Positions 18,981 to 26,900 of a stretch of DNA of 64,000 nucleotides are shown here, piece after piece. The stretch lies in NCBI GenBank assembly GCA_964645005.1, contig CAZXYS010000021.1:5870-69869 (forward strand), written 5' to 3'. The notes under the pieces were generated by a model, which was given only the letters and a program-made list of their open reading frames with translations, made no database searches and was not told where the DNA came from. A program made the translations under genes and the position numbers. The DNA is from CAZXYS01 sp964645005. Its GTDB lineage: Bacteria; Bacteroidota; Ignavibacteria; Kapaibacteriales; UBA2268. Every line of letters starts with the position of its first letter. Within the stretch, counting starts at the first letter, position 1.

Positions 18981-20221
18981 TTTACCGGTTCCATTAATGG
19001 TTGTTCATCTTTAAGTGTTGTTGGGGTAAACACGGGGGTAACTTTCTCCGCGAAGTTAATGATCTTCACGAATAAACTCCGCAGCAACACAAGCGATTCC
19101 TTTGACTTCGAAGAAACATACGAGAAAAGCTTCACCGGGCGGTATGGGACGTCGCCGTAGCCGTCCTCATCCAGATCGTAGCCGGTGTACTTACTCCAGT
19201 AGTTATTCTTGTAAGTATTGTAATTTTTCTGAGTATTTGTCATCAAATCGAAGGTATTCGCAATGAAATTGTTTTCTAATACTTTGCTGTTTCTGCAAGA
19301 GCCGAGCATCTTCAGCGCCCAGCCGTTATTTTTAAAATCATTATTCTTAATCACTACCCTTGTGGCTGTCTCTGCATAGATACCTGTAGTGTTATTAATA
19401 AATATATTATTGTGAATTTTACTGTCAAATATCTCTTTCAGCAGCAGCCCGTAACTCGAGGCGCCGAGATTGTTCTCGAAAGTATTGCCCGTCATTTCCA
19501 CATTCTCTGAGAACATGACGGCAACACCCGCGCCATTCCTGCGAAAAGTATTATTTTTATACACATTATTATCTGAAAACATATAATGCAAGCCATACCT
19601 GATATTATCTTCGCTAAGATTCTCCGAAATCCTGCTGTTGCTCACAAATTCAAGATATATCCCGTCGCGGTGATTCTTGACAGTATTATCAATAATAATA
19701 TTTTTATCGCTGTACCACAGGTGGATGGCATTGCCCGAGGACATTTCATCCTTCGCCTCGCCGATAATTGTATTGTTCCTGACAATACAATTATCCGCCT
19801 TCTTAAGATATATCCCGAAAAAATTATTATAGAGCTTATTATTTTCGATAATGCAGAAATCTTTTGCATTTATGCGAATGGCTGCCCAGTCCTCGATATA
19901 GCTCGTAGGTACATCTTTTACGGTCAGACCGGATATTGTCACCGAATCCGAATCTATAAGAAAAGCAGTCTGCTTCATCTCAGCGTCAATGACCGGATAA
20001 TTCCTCCCAACAATTTTAACGGGCTTATCCACGGTGATTTGATTCTCTTTATAATGCCCCGCTTTGACAATAATAACATCATTATCCTTGGCAGCGTCCA
20101 GAGCGCCGGAAATGCTCCGCACAGGTCCGCTCTTATCCACATACAACGTATCTGCGGGCATCCGTACGGGAAGCATGAGCAGAGTGAAAATAAACACTAT
20201 GTTAATAAATTTAATGTTCAT
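18974..20221 (-). CDS. nosD: NosD, periplasmic copper-site maturation protein
   Basis: A 415-residue exported protein with an N-terminal signal segment (to about residue 24, LPVRMPADT). The body is a right-handed parallel beta-helix of NosD/CASH repeats, seen as repeated NNTFRRNG, NNIFINNTTG and NNDFKNNG turns. NosD is the periplasmic partner of NosF and NosY and is needed for CuZ assembly. It overlaps nosL by 11 nt and nosF by 7 nt. Length and repeat content are normal for the family. Confidence 0.93.
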   Translation of the reverse strand: MNIKFINIVFIFTLLMLPVRMPADTLYVDKSGPVRSISGALDAAKDNDVIIVKAGHYKENQITVDKPVKIVGRNYPVIDAEMKQTAFLIDSDSVTISGLTVKDVPTSYIEDWAAIRINAKDFCIIENNKLYNNFFGIYLKKADNCIVRNNTIIGEAKDEMSSGNAIHLWYSDKNIIIDNTVKNHRDGIYLEFVSNSRISENLSEDNIRYGLHYMFSDNNVYKNNTFRRNGAGVAVMFSENVEMTGNTFENNLGASSYGLLLKEIFDSKIHNNIFINNTTGIYAETATRVVIKNNDFKNNGWALKMLGSCRNSKVLENNFIANTFDLMTNTQKNYNTYKNNYWSKYTGYDLDEDGYGDVPYRPVKLFSYVSSKSKESLVLLRSLFVKIINFAEKVTPVFTPTTLKDEQPLMEPVKW

Positions 20222-20699
20222 GTTTGTGAGAGACCTTCTTGATTATATGATTACGGATTTCTTTCCACTTATAAATTTTACCGCCTTTTTTATTTTTCAT
20301 TTTTTCCGCCGATTGTTTATCGGAAAACGAGCTGAGAAATGCGCCCATCGGGCTCGGCAGGTTCTCACTTATAAGAAAATAGCTGTCTTTGGCATTGATC
20401 AGAGTACCCGGATTCGAATAATCCGTAACAAGAACCATTTCCACATCGCTATGATCTACCACTCCCTTATTCAAAAATTTTATCATGCATTCGGCAGCGT
20501 CGAATTTATAGATTTTCCCTTTATCGGTCACCAGTTCAGCGCCGAATTTTTTGTCAACGATAGTCATTTTGCATGCATAGCAGTCTTCTTTGCCGTACTC
20601 AATGGGTTCTTTCTTCACTGAGCACGACATGGCGGTCATTGCCATAATTATCACTGCCATTGCTGCCGTTGCTTTGGTCATAATTTTTAGCTTCATCAT
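20211..20699 (-). CDS. nosL: NosL, copper-binding lipoprotein
   Basis: A 162-residue lipoprotein with lipobox AMSC (Cys26). The CYACKM motif (C40, C43, M45) is the NosL copper(I) site, and AAECMIKFL is a conserved NosL segment. NosL delivers copper for NosZ maturation and works with NosDFY at the periplasmic face. The reading frame overlaps the upstream membrane-protein gene by about 100 nt, unusually long; the AGGA at the ATG and the complete signal peptide support this start. The C-terminus is very basic and His-containing (KKVSHKHEH). Confidence 0.92.
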   Translation of the reverse strand: MMKLKIMTKATAAMAVIIMAMTAMSCSVKKEPIEYGKEDCYACKMTIVDKKFGAELVTDKGKIYKFDAAECMIKFLNKGVVDHSDVEMVLVTDYSNPGTLINAKDSYFLISENLPSPMGAFLSSFSDKQSAEKMKNKKGGKIYKWKEIRNHIIKKVSHKHEH

Positions 20700-21279
20700 T
20701 TTTCCTGCTCTTTTGTTGAATAATAAAGGAAATTGCAGCCAGCGTCATAGACAATCCCAGAAAAAGCGAACCGGTATGCGGATAGGACTCCGCATTGAAA
20801 TTCAGGATCTTCTTCTCGCCGAATAGCGGCGGCTGATAGGACTGTCCGGGGATCTTTATCGGGGCGTCGGGCGAGAGATTATGCCCGTAATCATATTCCC
20901 ACATGTAAAAATCATATATGCCGAGAATTCCCAACGCCGCCAGAACTATAACCCATGACAATTTCAGCCACCCCTTCTTAAGGAATGCCGCTACCAGTCC
21001 CAGCAGCGCCATAGCGCCGAGAATGTACGGGAAATACCTGAATTCAGGGATGGAACCAGGTTTTATTTCTTTCATTCCGACATAGTGATTCAGGATATTC
21101 ACATTTTGAAGGGTCGATTTAGTCGCACCCGTTATGCCGTTTACCCAGATGTACATTGTTACGCCTTCGGGATATTGCGGCGCAGTAAGCGTAATTCTCC
21201 AGATTGGGAAAAACAGAACTACGACCAATACGACCGAAGCCGCTGCAAACAATATCGTCGATAATTTCTTCTTACTCAT
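20599..21279 (-). CDS. Membrane protein of the nos cluster, function unknown
   Basis: A 226-residue protein with about four hydrophobic segments: an N-terminal one (VVLVVVLFFPIWRITLTAP), two central ones (FPYILGAMALLGLVAAFL and WVIVLAALGILGIYDFYMW) and one near the C-terminus (LFLGLSMTLAAISFII). A periplasmic loop carries PQYPEGVTMYIWVNGITG. Clade II nos clusters characteristically contain a membrane protein of unknown role next to nosZ (nosB in some species), and this one has that position, but I cannot assign the name from sequence. The last 35 residues are low-complexity and polar (NYDQSNGSNGSDNYGND) and overlap the nosL signal peptide in another frame; they may not be functional or may reflect a shifted stop. 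Confidence 0.8.
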   Translation of the reverse strand: MSKKKLSTILFAAASVVLVVVLFFPIWRITLTAPQYPEGVTMYIWVNGITGATKSTLQNVNILNHYVGMKEIKPGSIPEFRYFPYILGAMALLGLVAAFLKKGWLKLSWVIVLAALGILGIYDFYMWEYDYGHNLSPDAPIKIPGQSYQPPLFGEKKILNFNAESYPHTGSLFLGLSMTLAAISFIIQQKSRKNDEAKNYDQSNGSNGSDNYGNDRHVVLSEERTH

Positions 21280-21339
21280 AGTATCACCTTAATAATCAAA
21301 ATTATTCGGGGAAGGGAAGTTCCCCTCCCCGAAATTAAT

Positions 21340-23331
21340 CTATGAAGTTTTCTCTTCCATTTCGTCTTCGCCTTTCCACCATTTCAGTGGAACGCCGGAT
21401 CCACTCGGCGAAACTCTGACATATCCCTGCATTTCCTGGTGAAGAGCAGAGCAAAAGTCAGTGCAGTAGAACGGATATACTCCCACCTTCTTCGGTTTCC
21501 ATTTGAATGTCTCGGTTTGTCCGGGCATTATGAGCAGTTCCGCATTTCTGGCGCCCATAACGGCGAAACCATGAGGCACATCGAAGTCCTGCTCCAGATT
21601 GGTAACGTGGAAATAGACCTCATCACCGACTTTTATACCTTCAATATTATCCGGCGAGAAGTGGCTGCGGATCGTCGTCATATAGACATGAACCTCGTTA
21701 CCATTCCTTTCAACCCTTGTATTCTCTTCTTTAAGGGTCTTATGCGGATGATGATTTTCTTTATCCAGATCATATATCTTCTTCGAATTCGGTTTCACAA
21801 GCTCAGCGGGCAGCGCCTGAGCATAGTGAGGCTCGCCAACCGTCGGGAAATCGAGGATTAGCTTCATCTTCTCACCCGAAATATCGTAAAGCTGTGCCGA
21901 GTGATTTAATTCCGGTCCTGTCGGCAGGTATCTGTCCTTGGTCATTTTGTTTAGAGCCACGCAATACTTACCCCATGGCTTTTTACTGTCTCCGCCGGGG
22001 ATCATCAGGTGTCCGATAGAATAATAAGCAGGCACTCTGTCAACGACTTCCCAGGTTCCCAGCTTCCATTTAACGACCTCGGATGAAATGAAGAATGAAG
22101 TATATGCATAGCCGTTGCCGTCAAATTCCGTATGCAGAGGACCCAGTCCGCCTTCTTTTACGATGCCTGCGAGCACTTTATCATACTTCAGCACGGGAAT
22201 TCCGTCAATTTTCTTCTCAAATTCTTCATTTTCAATAGCTATCTTCATTTTTGAAAATGAATGCACAGCCATATCCGCCGATAGCTTACCATTTCCGACA
22301 ATATATTCGCCGGACGGATCAACATCCACGCCGTGCGGCGATTTCGGCGTCGGCAGGTAATATATCAAGCCGGGGCTGTCCTGCGGGACGAGAACCTTGA
22401 CCTTGTTCTTCTTTTCGGACTCGGCGATATGAGTCTTCTCATTATATTTGTTATGCAAATACTCTGTATTTATTTCTTTGAAATTGCCTTCTTTGATATA
22501 TTCTTCCGCTTTTTTCCAGTTGACAGCCGCAATGAAGTCCTTATCATACTGGGAAGCGGTAACTTCTTTCAATGTACTGCTCTGCTCGGAATTATAACAC
22601 GTGAAGAAAGTCCAGCCATGCGATGGTCCCTTACCGGAATGCGCCAGATCATAGTCGAATCCCGGCACCAGTATCTGAAATGCCACATTCATCTCGCCGC
22701 TTTCCTTATCGACTTTGATGAATGACAACATCCCGTCAAACTTCTGCTGATATTCTTTCAGGGGAACATCTTCCTGCGGGTAGGGTACGCTGAATCTTGT
22801 GCCGGCAACTACATATTCCGTATTTTCAGTCGTGAACGGCGAACTGTGGTTGCCGCCGCTGTTAGGAATTTCAATAATCTCAACGGTTTCAAATACCGAA
22901 AGATCGATACGCGCTATCCTCGGCGTATTATTCCCGTTGATGAAAAGCCACCTGCCATCGGGAACACCGTCCGTCTGCGACAGTTCCGGGTGGTGAGCAT
23001 CATCCCACGGAACAAATCCGAAAGTAGTCTCAAGCATCGGCTTGGTTTCTTCATTGAAGCCGTAACCTTTCTCTCCGTCGACGCTGAAAACCGGGATGAT
23101 CTTCAGCAAACGCCCTGAAGGCAGCCCGTAAACGCTTACCTGCCCGCTGAATCCGCCGGACATAAAAGCGTAGTAATCGTCATGATCGCCGGGTTTTACG
23201 TAAGTCTGCTTTGCTGCATCCGCAGCGCTTATAGCGCCTCCGGTACCATTTCCGTTTTTGTCGGAACCATTCTGTCCGCATCCCCACAAAAGCGCCAAAA
23301 ACAGTAATGCAAAAATAGATTGTTTAATCAT
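21340..23331 (-). CDS. nosZ: Nitrous oxide reductase NosZ, clade II, lipoprotein type
   Basis: A 663-residue N2O reductase catalysing the last step of denitrification, N2O to N2. The N-terminus is a Sec lipoprotein signal (LLWGC, Cys18), not a Tat signal, which places it in clade II and predicts a membrane-anchored enzyme. The beta-propeller carries the His motifs of the four-copper CuZ site: DDAHHPELS, SGGNHSSPF, GPSHGW, KSPHGVDVDPSGEY, GPLHTEF, IGHLMIPGG and LNHSAQLYD. The C-terminal CuA domain has VPHGFAV and YCTDFCSALHQEM with C623, C627, H631 and M634. It begins 2 nt after the cytochrome gene; its Shine-Dalgarno (GAGGAG) lies inside that gene's end. No essential ligand appears missing. 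Confidence 0.97.
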   Translation of the reverse strand: MIKQSIFALLFLALLWGCGQNGSDKNGNGTGGAISAADAAKQTYVKPGDHDDYYAFMSGGFSGQVSVYGLPSGRLLKIIPVFSVDGEKGYGFNEETKPMLETTFGFVPWDDAHHPELSQTDGVPDGRWLFINGNNTPRIARIDLSVFETVEIIEIPNSGGNHSSPFTTENTEYVVAGTRFSVPYPQEDVPLKEYQQKFDGMLSFIKVDKESGEMNVAFQILVPGFDYDLAHSGKGPSHGWTFFTCYNSEQSSTLKEVTASQYDKDFIAAVNWKKAEEYIKEGNFKEINTEYLHNKYNEKTHIAESEKKNKVKVLVPQDSPGLIYYLPTPKSPHGVDVDPSGEYIVGNGKLSADMAVHSFSKMKIAIENEEFEKKIDGIPVLKYDKVLAGIVKEGGLGPLHTEFDGNGYAYTSFFISSEVVKWKLGTWEVVDRVPAYYSIGHLMIPGGDSKKPWGKYCVALNKMTKDRYLPTGPELNHSAQLYDISGEKMKLILDFPTVGEPHYAQALPAELVKPNSKKIYDLDKENHHPHKTLKEENTRVERNGNEVHVYMTTIRSHFSPDNIEGIKVGDEVYFHVTNLEQDFDVPHGFAVMGARNAELLIMPGQTETFKWKPKKVGVYPFYCTDFCSALHQEMQGYVRVSPSGSGVPLKWWKGEDEMEEKTS

Positions 23332-23333
23332 AA

Positions 23334-23825
23334 TTATTTCTCCTCAAGTGTTCTGAAATATTCTAAAATCTGACGAGCTTGTTCTCTCGTAATATTCTGG
23401 TTTGCCATCGGCGCGCTGTATTCGCGCATCAGGTCTTTCGCTATAGGATCCTTCTGAACCATCTCCTCCGGATTCAGGATCATGTTCATGATCCACTCCG
23501 GTGTTCTCCTGTTCAAAACGCCTGCCTGGGGCGGACCGATGTATTTCTTATGCGGCTTATGGCAGGAAGCGCATTTCGCTTCGTAAATTTCCTTGCCTTT
23601 TTTAGCCATCTCGTAATCTATTTTTGAACCGAGGGTTACGTTATCCACCGGTCCAATACCTTTATTATTCATTGGATCCATTTTCTTCGTAGAAGTTTTG
23701 CTCATTGATGTCTTATCCGATGAGCCGGATTTTTTCTTGGCATCACCACTATCGCCGCCGCCGCAGGAAAATAAAATCATGCTTAGAGCGACAATCATTG
23801 TGAGTATAATTTTGTAATTAAACAT
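23334..23825 (-). CDS. Class I c-type cytochrome lipoprotein (probable electron donor to NosZ)
   Basis: A 163-residue lipoprotein with lipobox FSC (Cys21), a flexible Ser/Lys/Thr-rich linker (about residues 25-55) and one heme-binding CASCH (C85, C88, H89). The likely distal ligand is the Met in SAPMANQN. It is the first gene of the nos operon, 2 nt from nosZ, with a strong AAAGGAG ribosome site. Genes for monoheme cytochromes commonly accompany clade II nosZ and are thought to pass electrons to the CuA site. The tether-and-linker build suits a lipoprotein reaching a lipoprotein NosZ. Confidence 0.92.
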   Translation of the reverse strand: MFNYKIILTMIVALSMILFSCGGGDSGDAKKKSGSSDKTSMSKTSTKKMDPMNNKGIGPVDNVTLGSKIDYEMAKKGKEIYEAKCASCHKPHKKYIGPPQAGVLNRRTPEWIMNMILNPEEMVQKDPIAKDLMREYSAPMANQNITREQARQILEYFRTLEEK

Positions 23826-23903
23826 TATGAAACTCCTTTATGAAATAAAAATTTAAAATCAGATTTTTTACTCTGATTAAAACAACGAAAATTTTTCCGA
23901 AAA

Positions 23904-23925
23904 TTTTATGACATAGATCATAAAA
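23904..23925. promoter_or_regulatory. Crp/Fnr-type operator between the nos operon and its divergent regulator
   Basis: A perfect inverted repeat, TTTTATGA-N6-TCATAAAA, lies in the 166-bp divergent spacer. The N6 spacing and TGA..TCA core fit a Crp/Fnr-family dimer site. It is 79 bp from the cytochrome start codon and 67 bp from the regulator's, so it could serve both promoters. Confidence 0.7.
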
Positions 23926-23991
23926 CGTTGATTTTTTTTAAATAATTTTTGGCAAATCCGATTAATATCTTGAATAACAGGCGATTACGTA

Positions 23992-24627
23992 ATGTTTACA
24001 AAAGAAAAAAAAATGGCAGATTTCGGCGCATCGAAGATATTTTTTAAGAAATCCGAGATGATATACGAAAAAGGATCACGTCCTCTGTTTTATTACCAGA
24101 TAGATAAGGGTCGGGTAGCGATGCAGATAACAAATGAAGACCTGCGCGAATGCATCATCAAGGTCTTTTCCGGCGGCGAGAGCTTCGGCGAACCTGCTCT
24201 CATCTGCGATATGCCTTATCCCACCGACGCCATTGCCGACACCGACGTCACTCTGTGGCGCATGGATTACGTATCGTTCCTGAGCTTGCTAAGAAGCAAT
24301 TTTGACGCACATTTCAATCTCACTAAACTTCTCTCGCAGCGTCTGTTCTACAAGACAGAGCTTATCAACGAGCTGTCCTGCCACGACGCCGAACACAGGA
24401 TAATGCAGATAATAAAATTTTATTTTGAAAATCAGAGCGACGGAGAAGGCGAATACGTATTCCCATTCACGCGAGCCGATCTCGCCAAGATGACCGGCTT
24501 ACGAGTAGAAACTGTCATCCGCACCGTCAAAGACTTAGAAGCAAAAGGCAATTTAACTCTGAAAAAGAATAAAATAGTTGTAAATAAAGACAGCTTCCCG
24601 GCAGAGGAACCGGACTTCTCGCTGTAG
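23992..24627 (+). CDS. Crp/Fnr family transcriptional regulator, probable nos regulator
   Basis: A 211-residue regulator with an N-terminal cyclic-nucleotide-type beta-barrel (GGESFGEPALICDMPYPTDAIA) and a C-terminal winged helix: FTRADLAKMTGLRVETVIRTVKDLEAKG, with the recognition helix around VETVIRTV. It has no N-terminal cysteine cluster, so it is not an oxygen-sensing iron-sulfur FNR; it resembles the DNR/NnrR-like group that responds to nitrogen oxides through other means. Divergent placement from the nos operon and the palindrome between them point to control of nos. Starts at 23992 or 24013 (MADFGASK) are both possible; the latter has a modest AAAGAA upstream. Confidence 0.88.
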   Translation: MFTKEKKMADFGASKIFFKKSEMIYEKGSRPLFYYQIDKGRVAMQITNEDLRECIIKVFSGGESFGEPALICDMPYPTDAIADTDVTLWRMDYVSFLSLLRSNFDAHFNLTKLLSQRLFYKTELINELSCHDAEHRIMQIIKFYFENQSDGEGEYVFPFTRADLAKMTGLRVETVIRTVKDLEAKGNLTLKKNKIVVNKDSFPAEEPDFSL

Positions 24628-24817
24628 TTAGTGATTATCATATTCCCACTTAGAAAAGGGGGATACAGGGTGTTGTATCACAGTTCCGGCGGTTGTAACA
24701 ACATCTGAAATAATAATCCGCATTGGCACAGGACTACCCATATTCCCCAAATTCCCGGCATGTGTGGAAACTTTAAACACGGAAATTCATTAGAAGAATA
24801 CTCACATCCCGGTAAGT
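24628..24817. other. Convergent spacer, no gene seen
   Basis: Contains a low-copy-looking motif (AGAAAAGGGGGATACAGGG) of the type found in dispersed repeats, and no credible gene. Confidence 0.4.
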
Positions 24818-26254
24818 CTATAAATACTTTTTCAATTCTGTGTAATACAAACCGAAATTATTGTCTTTAATGATATCAGGGAAATCCTCACGGAAATCCT
24901 TTTCTTTGTCGGGATTTAGTTTTAACGCTTCAGCTAACAGCCGCAGCGATTCTTCTGATTTATTTGATGCCGCAGCGATCTTTGCAAGTCCGTAATATCC
25001 CTCAGACCAACCAGGGGCATAACTTAATAGTTTTTCGAAGGCGTTTTTTGCTTCGTCCAGTCTGCCTAATTCGTAAAGTGTACTTGCCAGATCGTACCAG
25101 CATTCCGCATTGCCGGGTTTCAAAGAAAGAACTCTCTTATAACAGTAAACAGATTTTTCAAGTTGATTTAAATTATAAAGGGCATCGCCTTTTGCGTACC
25201 AAATCTCTGAGTAATTATTTTTCAGTGTCAGAGCGGAATCATAATCCTGAATAGCTTTCCTGTACTGCTCCAGAGCATCGCAGCAAATACCTCTTCCAAA
25301 GAAGGATTTGTAATGATCGGGTTTTAGTTCTATTGAACGTGTAAAGCAGTCGACAGCCTCCATATAATTGCCGCTGTCGCCAAGGGCGCTTGCCAGATTA
25401 TGCCAGGCTTCGAAGTCTTTCGGATTGTGATCAAGGACTTCTCTGTAGCATTTAATAGCATCGCTGAGATGACCCAATGAAGAACAAGCATTACCTTTGC
25501 TATAAGCCGCCTGGTAGAAGTCTGATTTAATGGCAAGAGCCATATCGTAACTGTCAATAGCTTGATAATACTGCTTAAGGTCGCTATGAAGTAATCCTTT
25601 ATTGTACCATAGATTATGGTTAAAAGGATCTTCATCGATCACTTTATCATAGTACTCTATTGCTTTAACAAGTTCGTCCAGGCAGTTATAACAATAAGCA
25701 ATTTCCTGTAGAGCAGATATATTATTATCTTCAATTTCGCTCAAATACTTGAAAATTTTGATTGCATTCTCGAATTCATCCATAGACTCCAGAATCACCC
25801 CCTTATGATAAAGAGCATCTTCATTGGCAGGATTATTTTGCAGCACTTGATTAATAGTGATCAGTGCCTGCTCGCTGTCGCCGGTATTATCCAGGACTAT
25901 TGCTTTGTTGATCAGAGTTTCTTCGTCAGTAGGATTGAAAGTCAGGGCTTTTTCCAGAGCTGCAAGTGATTGTTCATATTTGTCTAAGTTTAGATAAATA
26001 TAACCAATCTTTTGCCATGCCTCTGAGGAATAAGGTATATAGTCGATCCACAAATTACAGAAATCCAGGGCAGCTTCAAAGTTTTCCTTTTCAGTGCAAT
26101 ATTGAACCAGTCCTTCCACTACTTCCGGTCCGGGCAAAGCGTGCTCGTTTTTATGTTTATTCTTCAGAACCTTTTGATAGTAGCGGACTTTCTCGTCCAT
26201 ACTATCAAATTCTTCGTTGAAGTTATTTCCGTCATTATATGCTGTTGCGCTCAT
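24818..26254 (-). CDS. Tetratricopeptide repeat protein
   Basis: A 478-residue soluble protein made almost wholly of TPR units; about eleven 34-residue repeats can be seen, with the usual small/aromatic/Ala pattern (for example NLDKYEQSLAALEKALTFNP and NYMEAVDCFTRSIELKPD). No signal peptide or enzyme domain is visible, so it is likely a cytoplasmic protein-interaction scaffold. The first 40 residues (NFNEEFDSMDEKVRYYQKVL) are acidic and outside the repeats. It stands alone between two unrelated genes; no partner can be inferred. Confidence 0.9.
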   Translation of the reverse strand: MSATAYNDGNNFNEEFDSMDEKVRYYQKVLKNKHKNEHALPGPEVVEGLVQYCTEKENFEAALDFCNLWIDYIPYSSEAWQKIGYIYLNLDKYEQSLAALEKALTFNPTDEETLINKAIVLDNTGDSEQALITINQVLQNNPANEDALYHKGVILESMDEFENAIKIFKYLSEIEDNNISALQEIAYCYNCLDELVKAIEYYDKVIDEDPFNHNLWYNKGLLHSDLKQYYQAIDSYDMALAIKSDFYQAAYSKGNACSSLGHLSDAIKCYREVLDHNPKDFEAWHNLASALGDSGNYMEAVDCFTRSIELKPDHYKSFFGRGICCDALEQYRKAIQDYDSALTLKNNYSEIWYAKGDALYNLNQLEKSVYCYKRVLSLKPGNAECWYDLASTLYELGRLDEAKNAFEKLLSYAPGWSEGYYGLAKIAAASNKSEESLRLLAEALKLNPDKEKDFREDFPDIIKDNNFGLYYTELKKYL

Positions 26255-26900
26255 TTGTATGTATTAAGTTAAAATTTAAAACAATTTCTATAACAATGAT
26301 ATTATTTCTTATTTAAATAAACAACTTTTTTAATTAAAAATTTTATAGCATTTTTGTATTTACCACTCATCGATGTTCAAAATGTTGCTATTTTCGTTTC
26401 CAGGAGTTGAATCTAATTCCCCGGCAATTATCTAATCTGTTGATCTGTATGATATTAACTAATTTCTTCTGTTAATGGTACATTTAAAACTTAAATAATA
26501 AATTTAATTCCGATAATTTATTAAATTGTGGTAATCAGGCACCTTTTTTTTAATACCTCCGTACAAAAATTCCCAATCAATAAACTTAAAAATGATTTTT
26601 ACGTCTGTAATTTTAACTTGCGAATTAAAACCTCAAAATAATTCTGTATTCGCAGTCTTGACAATTTAGTCATGGTAAATCCATGATCCATTCGAAAGTT
26701 GTTATTGAAGGCAAATTTTCAGGGTATATGTGTAACTGAATAGCTTGATATGATATTGAGTTGAAATATGTTAATGCATCATTAAAGAAGTTATTATGAA
26801 GATGAACCTTAAACAAAAGTAATAAATTGAATGAACCTGATTTGATGCTTTATTACAGACTTATTAGCAAAAAAGATTTGTGACAAAAAAGGAAAGAGTT
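26255..26900. other. AT-rich divergent intergenic region, 646 bp
   Basis: No credible gene, repeat or RNA recognised. It must contain the promoters of the TPR gene and the trehalose operon, but no clear consensus is visible on either strand. Its length is unusual for this window and could hold a regulatory RNA or long leader. Confidence 0.4.
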
